Shown here in pieces: positions 26,001 to 38,000 of a stretch of DNA of 64,000 nucleotides (position 1 is its first letter; the number at the start of each line of letters is the position of its first letter). The stretch comes from Toxonevra muliebris. Taxonomy: Eukaryota > Arthropoda > Insecta > Diptera > Pallopteridae. The DNA is taken from NCBI GenBank assembly GCA_963691655.1, contig OY829329.1, forward strand, positions 52,491,279 through 52,555,278, given 5' to 3'. The translations under genes were made by a program, and so were the position numbers. The notes beneath the pieces were generated by a model. It was not told the origin of the DNA and ran no database searches. It was given only the letters and a program-made list of their open reading frames with translations.

Positions 26001-29000
26001 TATTCAAAAATATAAGTTATTTCTTAAGCTATAATAATAATGACCTATAAATGTTGTAACAAGTTTATTCTCCTTTTTCTTTTAGATGAGTCTTTGAAAA
26101 CCATGCTCAAGTATCCTTTTAATTACAACTTAAACGAATGGTATACCAAGTGCTGAACAATTTCAAGTCTTAACCCTTTTGGCTTCATTTTTTTTATCAA
26201 CTTTTTCATCAAGTCATTTTTATGAAATTTTTTTTAAATATTTAGAACAGAATAGAAGCCACAATTAAACCTACTCTCACTAAAATGACCTTAATACAAA
26301 TACTCTCATTAAATTCTCGAGACCACAATTTTAATTTGTTAAAACAGGAAATCAGGTTTAAAACAAACCATTTTTACAAAATAGGACTTTTAAAAGTATT
26401 CATATATACAGAAAAATATGCTAAATGGTCTCGAATATGCAAACCAAATTCAAAAATCTGAAATTTCGAACAGATAAAATTAAAAAAATCTGGACCACCA
26501 CAATTTTATACTCGAAAGTGCATACGAATTTGCAATTAAAATGTAAAAATTCAAAATTTTGAACTCAATAAGACTTAAATTAATGGTGGTAACTTAAAGA
26601 AAAAAGAGACGTATTAAAATCATTCAATGCACTTGATAAATGCTACCTAGAAAAAAAAACATTAAATTATGTACGAAAAGTAATCTTTCCTACTAGAACT
26701 AGAGCCTATTTTAATATTTATTTGAATCCTTTTACGGCATCATTTAGCAATAAACAAAAATCAAAAACAACATAAATATCTCCTTTTAAATTACGTCAAT
26801 TAGCACAACTTATAAATAAAAAAAAAAAAACATTTAATTTTAACAGAAAAACAGAATCAATACCAACCACACAAATTTGTTAGCTTAACAAATTCAAATT
26901 GTTATTTTTTTATACATATATATAAATAAAAAGTGTTTGAAAGAGAGAAAATCTGTGTGTGTGTCAATTGAATTCTTAATAGAAAATAAGAAATATCTGT
27001 AGAAAAACAACAACATGAAACAACAATGATTAGAATTAAAAAAATAATATATATTTTAAAGAATAGTAATCGGGTACAGCAGAGTTGAGAGAGACGCAGC
27101 GCATATTGAGAATAACTGGAGACAGTTATTGCGCATAAAACTTAAAGGATGGCAGCAAAGAAGTCTGTCTTTTTTTAGTCGGTTGGTTAACCAACATTTA
27201 GTCTACATTTACAAACGATTTCTCTCAGCAATTTTTTGTTCGTACGCAAGGGAAGGGAGACGAATGCAAACGAGTCATAAAATACAGAAGCTCAAGTAAT
27301 AAATGAGACGCTGAGAAGAAAAGTGGTATAACTTCTACGTTCAGAAAAAAGTGGAATAATTTTACTTAAGAGCAAAAGCAAAACGAAATATGTTCAGAGC
27401 AAAAGTGAAACGAAATATGTTCAGAGCGAAAACGGAATAAAAAACTATGCTGTTCTTGCTCTGAAAAAATTATTATACCATTTTCGTTCTTACTTTTAAG
27501 GCGTTTCATTGTCACTCTAAACCGTATTACTTATGCCATTCTTGCACTGACTCTCTAAAAAATTTTAGCCCACTTTTCCTCTCAGCCTGTCAAATAGAAG
27601 AAATAAAATATTTTAATAGTTTGTTTTAAGTTCGTCTCCCTCATCCTCTAAGTAAATGCAAACTAAGAGTGACAGTTAATGAGGGCATTGCGGCCTAGTA
27701 TATCTCTTGCTGCTTAACCTTTTAAAGTAAACTACTCTTGAATATTATGAAAAATTTTGTTACATAAAAATAACGACATTGTATGTATGTGTGTGTGTCT
27801 TTTCTTGGGGTTTAGTGTTTTTTTGTTTATTTTTTTTTTTTTTTTTTTTTTTGTGTAGCAACTTAAACTTTATTAAAACAGAAATACGAAACAAAATGTA
27901 TATATGACACGTTCGATTCACTATTTTTTAAACGTTTAAAGCGATTTTAATTTCAGATTTGTATCGCAGTATTTAACAAGTTGGGCAAAAATTGGCTTTC
28001 TCTACCCATGTAGTCACGAAGACAAAGTATTTATTTTGTTTTTTTAAATGTTTGAAGCAATTTTTTTATGAATTCTATATAAATTTTGCAGAATTACTTT
28101 TTTATTGCTCCCAAAATAAGAATCGGAAGAATAACTTTAGTGAAGCACCGATTCTTGAGTGAGAAAAAAACTTTACTTTAAATCTTGATTTTCACTATAA
28201 TTGCTACAGTTCAAAATATTACACTTCATTTTTAATGTTTTTATTGCCTTTTGGGAATATACTACTATGATCAAAAAGTAAGGAGAATTAATCATATCGA
28301 GTTGAATTATTTTATGGGTTAGCACAACTGTTCCTGATATTTGTCAAAAACTATACGTCATTTGTAGCGTTGGTTTACGATTTATCGCATGAAATGAAAT
28401 AAATGAAAAATGTACGTTTTATTTATATCATTAGTTTTTGATCATAGAACCATAGTGAAATATAACAAAAAATATTGTGCAGATTTTTTCAAAATGCATA
28501 CTAGCACTTTGTGTTCAGCATTCATCAACTTCGACAGCTTACCCACAATTATTTAATGAACTAGTTCCTCCAATTTTTTTTCAATATGCTAATGAAATAT
28601 TTATGAATATAAATTAAGAAAAAATTTTCTAATATCGTTGCGTCGTTGATTCTTTTCCGCAGTCAAACCACTGTGCGGCGTAAGGCATAATCTTGTATTT
28701 TATCGTTTTAGAATATTTACTGTGGTAGCAACCTGCTTTTTATTTGATCCTATATGCATTTTAAGAACAAACAGCTTTAAGCGAGCAGAAAGTGGTGAAT
28801 CGATTGCGCTCATAACCGTATTTAAGAATTTCGTCAAAAAAAAAGTAAGTAGTACGTGTAGCAAAAAAAAAAAAACTATGTTTTTGGTTAGTTCAAAAAG
28901 TAGTAAGAAAGAAGTAAAGAAGTTAAGAGTAGTAGTAATAGCACTAGAAAATGGTAATAAAATGAACTCATTTTTTGTTTTTTTTTTTTTTTTTTTTTTT

Positions 29001-32000
29001 TTTGCGAACCTGTGCTTATTATTGCAAAATAAAAATCTATCCACTCATCCAGCCACACTAGGGCAACGCGCGCCGCATTGTGATCCAAAATTTTGCGAAC
29101 ACCGCCCGGGAATGTATAAGGAGATTTATCACGGAAAACATGACCCACACGTGAACAAGGTATTATTTCTAAAATGCCGCCACATTGCCATGTCTAATAT
29201 ACATGCATATAAATAAGACAATAAATTAAATAAATTAAAAAATTAAATTAAATTTATTTGATGAATTTTGAAAACTAAAATATATACATACATACAGTGC
29301 CGTGTACTTTAAATGACAAAAAAAAGTTAATATGGAAATTAAAGAAAAATCGAAAAAGTTTTCAAAACTTTGTCGCATATCCATTATTAGCGATCATTGT
29401 TACATGTCTACGTGGCATTGGCTCTATTAAATGTTTCGTCTGATCGATTTGAACTCGCTTCTATTGCTTTTGAACATCCTCATACAGATCCTCCAGTTTC
29501 TTAAACGTATTCGTGCTAATTTTTCGCTTCACGAGCGTGCAATGGCTCTCAATTGGGCTTAGATCGGGTGACTGTAGTGGATAAATGACATTTTTTTTAC
29601 TACAAGGCAAGATTTTATCAATTTAGACGTGCGCTTTGGGTGAAGATCCTGTGGAAACGTCCAATTAGGCGGAATTTTTAAGCTAGCCTACGAAAGTATA
29701 ATGTCTCTTAAAATGTTTTATAACCGTTGTATTTCATAGTTCTCCGAATGTGATGCGTTAGACCCATACTATTAGCTGAAAAGCAGCCCCAGACCAGTGC
29801 TTTATCGTACCCGGTGTATGTCTGTATGTATGTATTTGTGATTGTGTTAGTTTTTCCACACGTTTCTTTGCGAAGTTTTCCACCTCTATGACGCAGATCA
29901 ACGATACCGCTGTTAACAATTCGCGAAATCATCGACTAGTATATTGAATATTTTATCAAAATTTCTTTTTGAGATAAACTATTTTCCCCCTTTCAATATA
30001 AGGCCAATTGAGAGTCATTGGGTGCTCGTGAAGCGAAAGATTGGCACGTATACGTTTAAGAAACTGGAGAAGGGTGTTCAAAAGCAAAGGAAGTGAGTTC
30101 GAATCGATCAGGCAAAACATTAAATAGATCCAATGTCACGTAGACGTGCAAGAGTGATCGCTAATAAATGAAAACTTTTACGATTTTTCTTCAATTTTCA
30201 CATTAACTTTTTCTAGTTGCAAATTCTTTTGACCTCTTCAATTCAGACTTTAATTTAATATACCTTCTTTCTTTTTTTTATTTGCAACATAATTTTGTAT
30301 TTTTAATTTTTTATAATAAATGACAATAAATACATTTTGTTTTGAATAAAAAAGATTTTTGATAAAAATTATTTTAGAAAACTTAAGAAGTCATTTAAAG
30401 TACAAGTGATTTTAGTTGCAAATGAAATGACCGGCACTGTACATATATAAAACTAAAAAAGGAAAAGAAATATTAGCTGTGTTTCCTGTGTCGTCGATCT
30501 AGATCTGCGTAACGGAACGAGATTGGATTCATTAAAATAAATTTGGCAACACTGTTTTAAAATTAACTGTGAGAATATAAGCAAAATTGAATTGAAATAA
30601 AATTAAATTTGAATTTTATTTAAAACTCAATTGTGTCCTAAATTTCTTTTTTCGGTAAATGATATTGATATGATATTGTATAAAATATAACTACAGTTAC
30701 TAACTGCATATTTATATTCAGTATTTACCTTAGTATTTAAAATGAATCCGAAGATCAAGATCAGTGACGACGGGAATACAGCTATTATTTAAACAGAAAT
30801 AAAGCGCCTGCGCTGAGTTATTCTTAAAATAAAAATAATAACACAGTCCAACAAATTAAGACTTTATGGCTGCAAGAGAATAGCCACCCTATAATCCTGA
30901 AAGGGAATGTTGTATAGACCATTTTTGTAAAACAAACTTATAGTCCAGCACGTCTCAGTTTTTTTTTTACATTGGGTCAAAGTTTTCTTATTTTGGTCGA
31001 AGAGAGCTGAATACTAAGTGCAAATAGTGTTATAAATTGATGTCTGAGGAAAATCTTATTGGCAAAGTTGTAGAGTAGAATTTTACAAGGGTCATTTCTG
31101 TAGAACATTTAAACCCTTTAGTTCCTCTTTTTATGAAACAATTTGACCCCTTTTTTGATGAAAACCTGAGAAGTCCTTTCAAAACAGACATTTAAGGATT
31201 AAAATATTCCACAAAAATATTTGCCAGAAAATTTTACTAGGGGTTACCGAAGGCATAAAAGTCATATATATAACGGTTAACGGCTGAAGGAAATATGTAG
31301 TTTTTTAATTCTATCAAAATTGTAATTTAGAAACTAGCACGCGCTTGGTATGTGATCTGTCGGTTCAATCCAAGTCATGAACGTAGAAAATGCCAGTGTT
31401 CTGTCATCGCCTTTATATCAGGTCAATAGCCCCCTTTCTCAAGTTGTACATATAACCTTTATATATATGACTTTTATGTCTTCGGTGACCCCTAGTGAAA
31501 TTTTTTGGCAAATATTTTTGTGGAATATTTTAATATTTATATGTCTCTTTTGAAAGGACTTTTTAGGTTTTCATCAAAAAAGGGGTCAAATTGTCCCATA
31601 AAAAGAGGAACTAAAGGGTTAAAATGTTCTACAGAAATTACCCTTGTAAAATTCTACCATACAACTTTGCCAATAAGATTTTCCTCAGACATCAATTTAT
31701 AACCCTATTTGCACTTAGTATTCAGCTCTCTTCGACCAAAATAAGAAAACTTTGACCCAATGTAAAAAAACAAAACTGAGACGTGCTTTCAATTTTTTGA
31801 GACCAATTTGGCACTAGTAAGTTAGTCGTGGACTTTTATGATGTGACATGCTTTTATCGCAAGAAATATTATGAATATTATAAAAAAAAAATGTGTTAAA
31901 ACACTTTTTTCCATTCAATCAAAGGCAGTCTTTAAATGAATTCAGCATTTGACAAAGTCTACCTAGTAAAAAGTAATTTTTTCTACTGAAACCGCAGCCT

Positions 32001-35000
32001 ATTTTTTAATAAATTAGTTGAACCAAATTACGGCATTATTTAGCAATCAACAAAAATCAAAACAACACCAATATTTTCTTATAAATTACGCCAATTAGCA
32101 AAACAAAATGTAAAACAATTTATGTAAATATAATAAAAAAAAAAAAATCAAAATCAATGTAAGTAAATACCAACCAAACTAATTTGTTAGCTTAATGTAA
32201 TTATTATTTTTTTTATATATATAAGAAGTAAATCCAAAGAGCAATATGTGTTTATGTGTGTGAGCGAGAGAATTTGTGTATGTGTTAATAAATTTGATTG
32301 TTGAAAAAAAATGTATGTAATTTAAGAATATGAAAAAAAAAAAACAACAACTGCTTGCGAATCTAAAGTGTGTGAGAGTAAAAAAAAATGAGCACAAAAA
32401 TCAACGACGACGGTGAACAACAATGCTTAGAATTAAAAAAATAAATATTTAATGTAATAGTTCGCTACAGCGGGGTTGATATTTCTACACATTGAGAGGT
32501 GATTACTGTTTGCTGTTATTGACGGCAATTTTCCAAAAAGCGGTCATTTTTAAACAGTTTTCAATGAGAAGGAGAAAAAGGGAAAATTTAATATGAATTA
32601 CAACTAGAAAATGCATATTCTTCATTTTCAAAACTTCTAACTATAATGGTCCGTATTGATTATCTTTATCAATTAGCACTTCGATTGTGATCAAAATGTG
32701 AAAACTTCAAATTTTAATGAATTTATTGAGTTTGACACTATAAATTTTCCAATAATCCTTATTATTATAATAGTGCCAAGGATACTGTGTAATCGAAGTA
32801 AATAATCAATAGACAATTCGATGGAATAATCACATTTTTATTATGCAAAAAGATCTCCGCATAATTTCCATCAATTATATTCTACTAAAAAGGGCAACCT
32901 CAACCTCACTGACTTTTCGATACTTAATCGAGTCTATCGATATTTTCATGAATATAGATATTTTTGTATATTGTATACAATCTGCTTAGATGTGTGGTTG
33001 TATAAATATGAGATTTTTTCAAGAATCTTAGGGGAAATGTAAGAAAATGATTTAGCAACATTGAATGCAAACGAGTAAATGAGGGCAAGGCATCATGGTA
33101 TATTCTCCCTCTCTTTATCACTGCTCATGTTTTACAAATATCAACTCTTCTGAAGCAAACTACACTTGAATAGTATTATGAAAAATTTTGTTACAAAAAA
33201 AAATAACGAGATTGTTAATTTGGTGCGTTTTGGTAAAAAACGAAAAACGAAAAAAAAAAATATATAAATTTTTTTGCATTTGAAAAATCACAAAATGTTG
33301 GTGGCATTTATAATCATATTTATAAATTTCGTCAAAATAAAGTACATAGTACGTGTAGCAAAAAAAAAAAAACAACGTATGTTTTTGCTTAGCTCAATAA
33401 GTAGTAAGTAGTATTAATGTTAAATAGCAGTAGTGGTAGTAATTTTGTGGTAGTACATTAGTTTAGTAGTATTTTAGTTTTTGATAAATTCGTTTTTTGG
33501 TTTGTTTTATTTTTTGCGAACCTGCACTCATTGCAAAATAAAAGTCTCGCCACTCATCCAGCCACACTTCGGCAACGCGCGCCGCATTGTGCAGCACAAT
33601 TTTGGCAACGCCGCCCGGGAATGTATAGGGAGATTTATCACGGAAAACATGACCCACATGAGAGCAGGGTATTATTTCTAAAATGCCGCCGCATTGCCAT
33701 ATCTAATAAAGGGGGTTCAAGTAGTTAGTTGTAGAGTTTATATATGTAAATTAGATAATAATTGCAATAAATTTTGATTGAATTTTGAAAATAAAAAAAA
33801 TAAATTAAAATTTTCATACATAAATTAAACTAAAAAAAAAAACAAAGAAAAGAAATATTATTTAAATAGGAATAAAACACCTGCACTGCTGTAATTATTA
33901 AGAACAACTTTTCTAAATCTGTAAATAGTTTTTCTTCACTGCTTTGCTTGAAGCTCAACTGCGAGCTTCATTCAGTATGTATGTATGTGGATATTTAAAT
34001 AATGACAACTCTTTTCTTACCCTAAATGACATTTCTAAATTTTCTCCACCCCAAATATCCATGCCCTCATCATATGAGCCAATTTCATAAAAATAATCTT
34101 TATCGATTGAGAAGAGACCGCCTGCCATTGTCGGTGTACGCAATGGTGCAGTACGATCCATATTGCGTCGCTCCATTTCACGTTGAGGAACACGATACCT
34201 GAATATATATGTAAAAAGAGAAGATCAATATTAATTTATTATGATAATAAAACTTTAAGCAAACAGAGAGTAGCCAATCGAACTAAGCAGACTATTTTTT
34301 ACCATCTAAAATTTAATTTCCAATTGAAACCACCCCACGTTGAATCGGATGCTGTTATATATTCAAATGTTTCATCGCTAATCACATCAATTATGGGGCA
34401 CACAACGGTACGTCGATTTTGTACAATGCGCGCAAGAAGCGGTTCCAACCATCCTTCCGTGCATTCACAATGCGCATCCAGGAATGTAATGACTTCACCC
34501 TAAGTTGGGGGAAAGAAGGATTAGTAAATTATTACCTGCATAATTAAAATTAAATTTTTATGTGAAAATTTATATTCTAATTCCTTACCGTTACATGTTC
34601 AGCACCAAGCAAACGCGCACGTATTAAACCCGAGCGCTTTTGAGTTCTTAACACAAATGTATGCACTGGTAATGTAGCAACATAGTCTTCTAGTTTTTTA
34701 CCCAAGAAATCTGTAAAAATTGAGGAATAAAATTTTATATACAGATTTCTTATTGAACTACATCATTGGGAAAAGATTGTGAATAAACGTGTATAACTTG
34801 CTTAAAAAACTTTTCTATTTCTAAACCTTTTATCTATTTTTTTTAGCTTATTTATCGATGCCAATAACAGTCATGTCTGAAAGTATACTACAGAAGTTTG
34901 CAAGGATAAAGGAATTCGACAGGCATCAAAAACTAATAATGAGCATATTTTAATAAGTCAAGAGGAAGAGAGGGAGGAGGAGGTCCTTGGAAAAACATAA

Positions 35001-38000
35001 GAAAAAAAAGGGTTAGATGAGAAGGGGTGGAAGGGAAAGGGGAGGAAGAGAAGAGAGTGGGGGAAAAGAGGATAGAAAGAAGTTAGAGTGAGGACAAAGA
35101 GAGGAAAGAGAGTGGTAGGAAAGCAGAAAGAGGAAAAAGAAATACGGTTTCTATAGGAAGAGAGAGGAGACAGAGAAAGAGAGGAGAGAGAGAAAATGAA
35201 GGGTGAGAAAGAAAATTGAAGGTGATAAAGAGAGATGGAAAATATAAAAGGGAGATATAGGAGAAGAGTGAAGGCAAAGGGAAAGGCTGAAGTGAAAAGA
35301 GAGGGAGGAAAAGTTAACTTTAAGATAGGAAGAGTGAAGGGAAGAAAGGAGGAGCGAGGGGAAGAGAGAAACGAAGTCAGGGGAATAGTGATTGGCGACC
35401 TCGATAGTCTACTGGGTAGTGCACTAGACTTTCACCCGAGAGGTTGGGGAATCGATTTCCTTCCTGGTTTGGTAGTTAATTTTCATAGCCTTCTTATATT
35501 CACTATCAATATGAAGTTTATGAGACTTATAAGAAATTGTGTTGCATGTATTGGTATACAATGGCGAAACCACTAAGTGATAACAAATTGTCACACCACC
35601 GTTCGAAATCGGCGTTAAATTGTAGGTCCAACCATGTGGTCTCTTTGACTCTTTCGATGTTACGTAGACTTTGGACGAGGTAGTATCCCTAGTGTCGTTC
35701 CGGGACGAAGACCCATTTGCAAGCGGGTGTCTCGAGACAACCACTCCAACCTAATCAACCTAATAGACAAAAAGGAGTAAGGGAAATAGAGAGAAAGGAA
35801 TAAGGGAAATAGAGAAAAAGGAGGAGTCAGGAGAAAGTAGTAGGGGGAAATAGATAGAAGGTAAAAGTGAGTGGGAAGGAAGGAGTGAGTGGAAGGGAAG
35901 ATTATGTAGAGGAAATAAAGGACCTCTAAGGAGGAATAGGTAAAGAAAGAAAGGAGGGAGAAAGGGGGAGCGTGGAGAAGAGAGAAAGGAGGAGAGGAGG
36001 GAAAAGAGAAAGGAGTGAGGGAAAGATAGAAAGAAGTGAGGAGAACAGAAGGCTGAGGTTAGAGAGAAAAGATTGAGGCGACTAGAAAAAAGAGACATGA
36101 ATGGAATAATGACAGGGAGAAAGAAAACATGAGAGGAAGAGAGAATGGAAAAATGAGGGAAGTAAAGTAAGGAGAAGTCAGAAGAATAGTGAAGTGTAAG
36201 AGTACGGGAAATTAGGACAAAGGGAAGAGGTGGGGTCAAGGGAAAAACAGGGTGAGGGGTAGGGGTAGGAAGAGAGATATATTGACACAAAAGTGAGAGG
36301 AGAAAAAGCGAAGATATAGTGAGAAATAGATGAGGAGAAGGAAGATATAGAATGCTTCTGGACATCCATCTACTATTTTCGACACATCCAAATCCGTGGG
36401 GCACAATTTTAGCATATTTTTCACCAATTCAATAATAACTTTTCATTACTAGGGATCCAAGGGGAAAGGAAAGAGGGGTTTGAGAGAAAAACCGCTGCAA
36501 ATATCTCAGCTATTATCATTGTTGCTCTTAAATTAAAAGAAGAGGGTATTTTTAACAACCCGATAGATATTTCAGACACTTTTGCAATTTCTGTAATATT
36601 TTTAATTAAAAACTGCTTTAAGGAACAAAAAACCACTGAATCTAGTGGTAGTGTAGTTAGTTAGTTAGTAGTAAACATAATATGTAGAATTTGTAATATG
36701 TGTAGAATTTAAACTTCATAACAAGTATCACAAGTATCAAAATCTATGTAAAATATGTTTGTAATAGAAATCTGCTGAATTTCGAAACATGTGGGAGCCG
36801 ACGACAAGAAAAAACTGTATGAAATAATCAAGAAAAAGTCAGGAACGCAATTTATGGTGTAGGGAATAGGTTTTTAAGATCGGTGAACAGTTAATTATAA
36901 AACAATTAGCTCTGAAAGTATAAAAAACAAGAGAAACCAAAGCGTGAAATAATAAATTTTCAAGTGAAACAAGCTTCAAATATGGAATCTAGGTTTGTAA
37001 CATAAGAAAAAGATATAAAATATGACACGCATTGTTTTTTGTTATAAATATAATATATCAAAATTCGAAATCTAATGAAAACGTTTAAAGGCACAGGCCT
37101 ATGAAATCATGGTTTTAACCGATAATTAAGAGTAAGGATTGATTTTTGCATTGGCAACAGCATTTCCACAATTTCCTACCATATGGGGAAATCATTATTT
37201 TTGCACTTTAGGGTTAAGATTTCTCGCGATGGAAAAGTTTTTGCCAGATTCACAGAATTACATATTTACATTTCTTAGTTATAATTTATACTATGATGAT
37301 TGTTATCATTAGTAACATCAATGATAAGAAAAAGTTATTTTTAGAGTTAAACAGAAAAATGCTTACATTCCTCATATTACAGTCAACTGAGGATGGCAAC
37401 TATTAATATAAACACATAAAGTGTACAAATATGATATAAACAAATCAAATCAAGAAGAAATGTAATTTATTACATAGAATAATAACTTTGACATTTTCGT
37501 TAATTTATGAAGAAATAAGAAACGAACGTTAATTTTGCTTTAATGCAAACGTACATAAGTAATTACGATAGTGCTAATGAATTTCATTATGCCAAGCATA
37601 TGTGCGGTGGTCAGTCAGCAAACTTCAACATCAACTTGAACAAACAAATATAAAAAAAGAAAAGAAACAAAAGCTGTCCCGCTGCCATACTTAAGTATTA
37701 GTTATGTTATGTATGATAAATTGAAGAAATGAAGGTCGAGTTAGTAAAGTAAAAAAAAAAACCTTGTGACTTTCGCTGCACTAATCATTTCACACATTTA
37801 TCAATTATTGTACACACACACACACACGCACACTCACCTCTTTCACTGGCATCATCCACTAAAATGATTTCTTTGAGTAATGTACGCGGCGAACGATTTA
37901 TAACGCTCCATACGGTGCGCAGTAATGTTGTCCACGCTTCATTATGGAATACTATCACAATTGAGGTTGTTGGCAGCTTTGAGGGGTAGTGTTTCTTTTT

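Larger units (their letters stand above)
26600..30830 (-). repeat. Left copy of a tandem intronic duplication carrying exon 7b
   Basis: Matches 31900-33910 in the same orientation in many blocks. Examples are 'ttacggcat-atttagcaat' near 26734 and 32032, TTTGTTAGCTTAA near 26876 and 32181, ATTATGAAAAATTTTGTTACA near 27744 and 33175, AGTACGTGTAGCAAAAAAAA near 28851 and 33349, and exon 7b itself against 7a. A rightmost block near 30775-30830 matches 33855-33910. The copy has been lengthened by insertions (28265-28447 and 29295-30439). It is an intron segment duplication, not a transposon, since no ends are seen. Confidence 0.75.

Noticed and set aside
28700..29216. 164-codon plus-strand and 114-codon minus-strand frames
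   Set aside because: They are shadows of exon 7b plus poly-T/poly-A sequence; the true frame is the spliced minus-strand exon.
35760..36404. 214-codon minus-strand open frame rich in Ser, Leu, Pro and Phe
   Set aside because: It is the complement of a polypurine tract; stops are rare by composition and there is no domain or codon structure.
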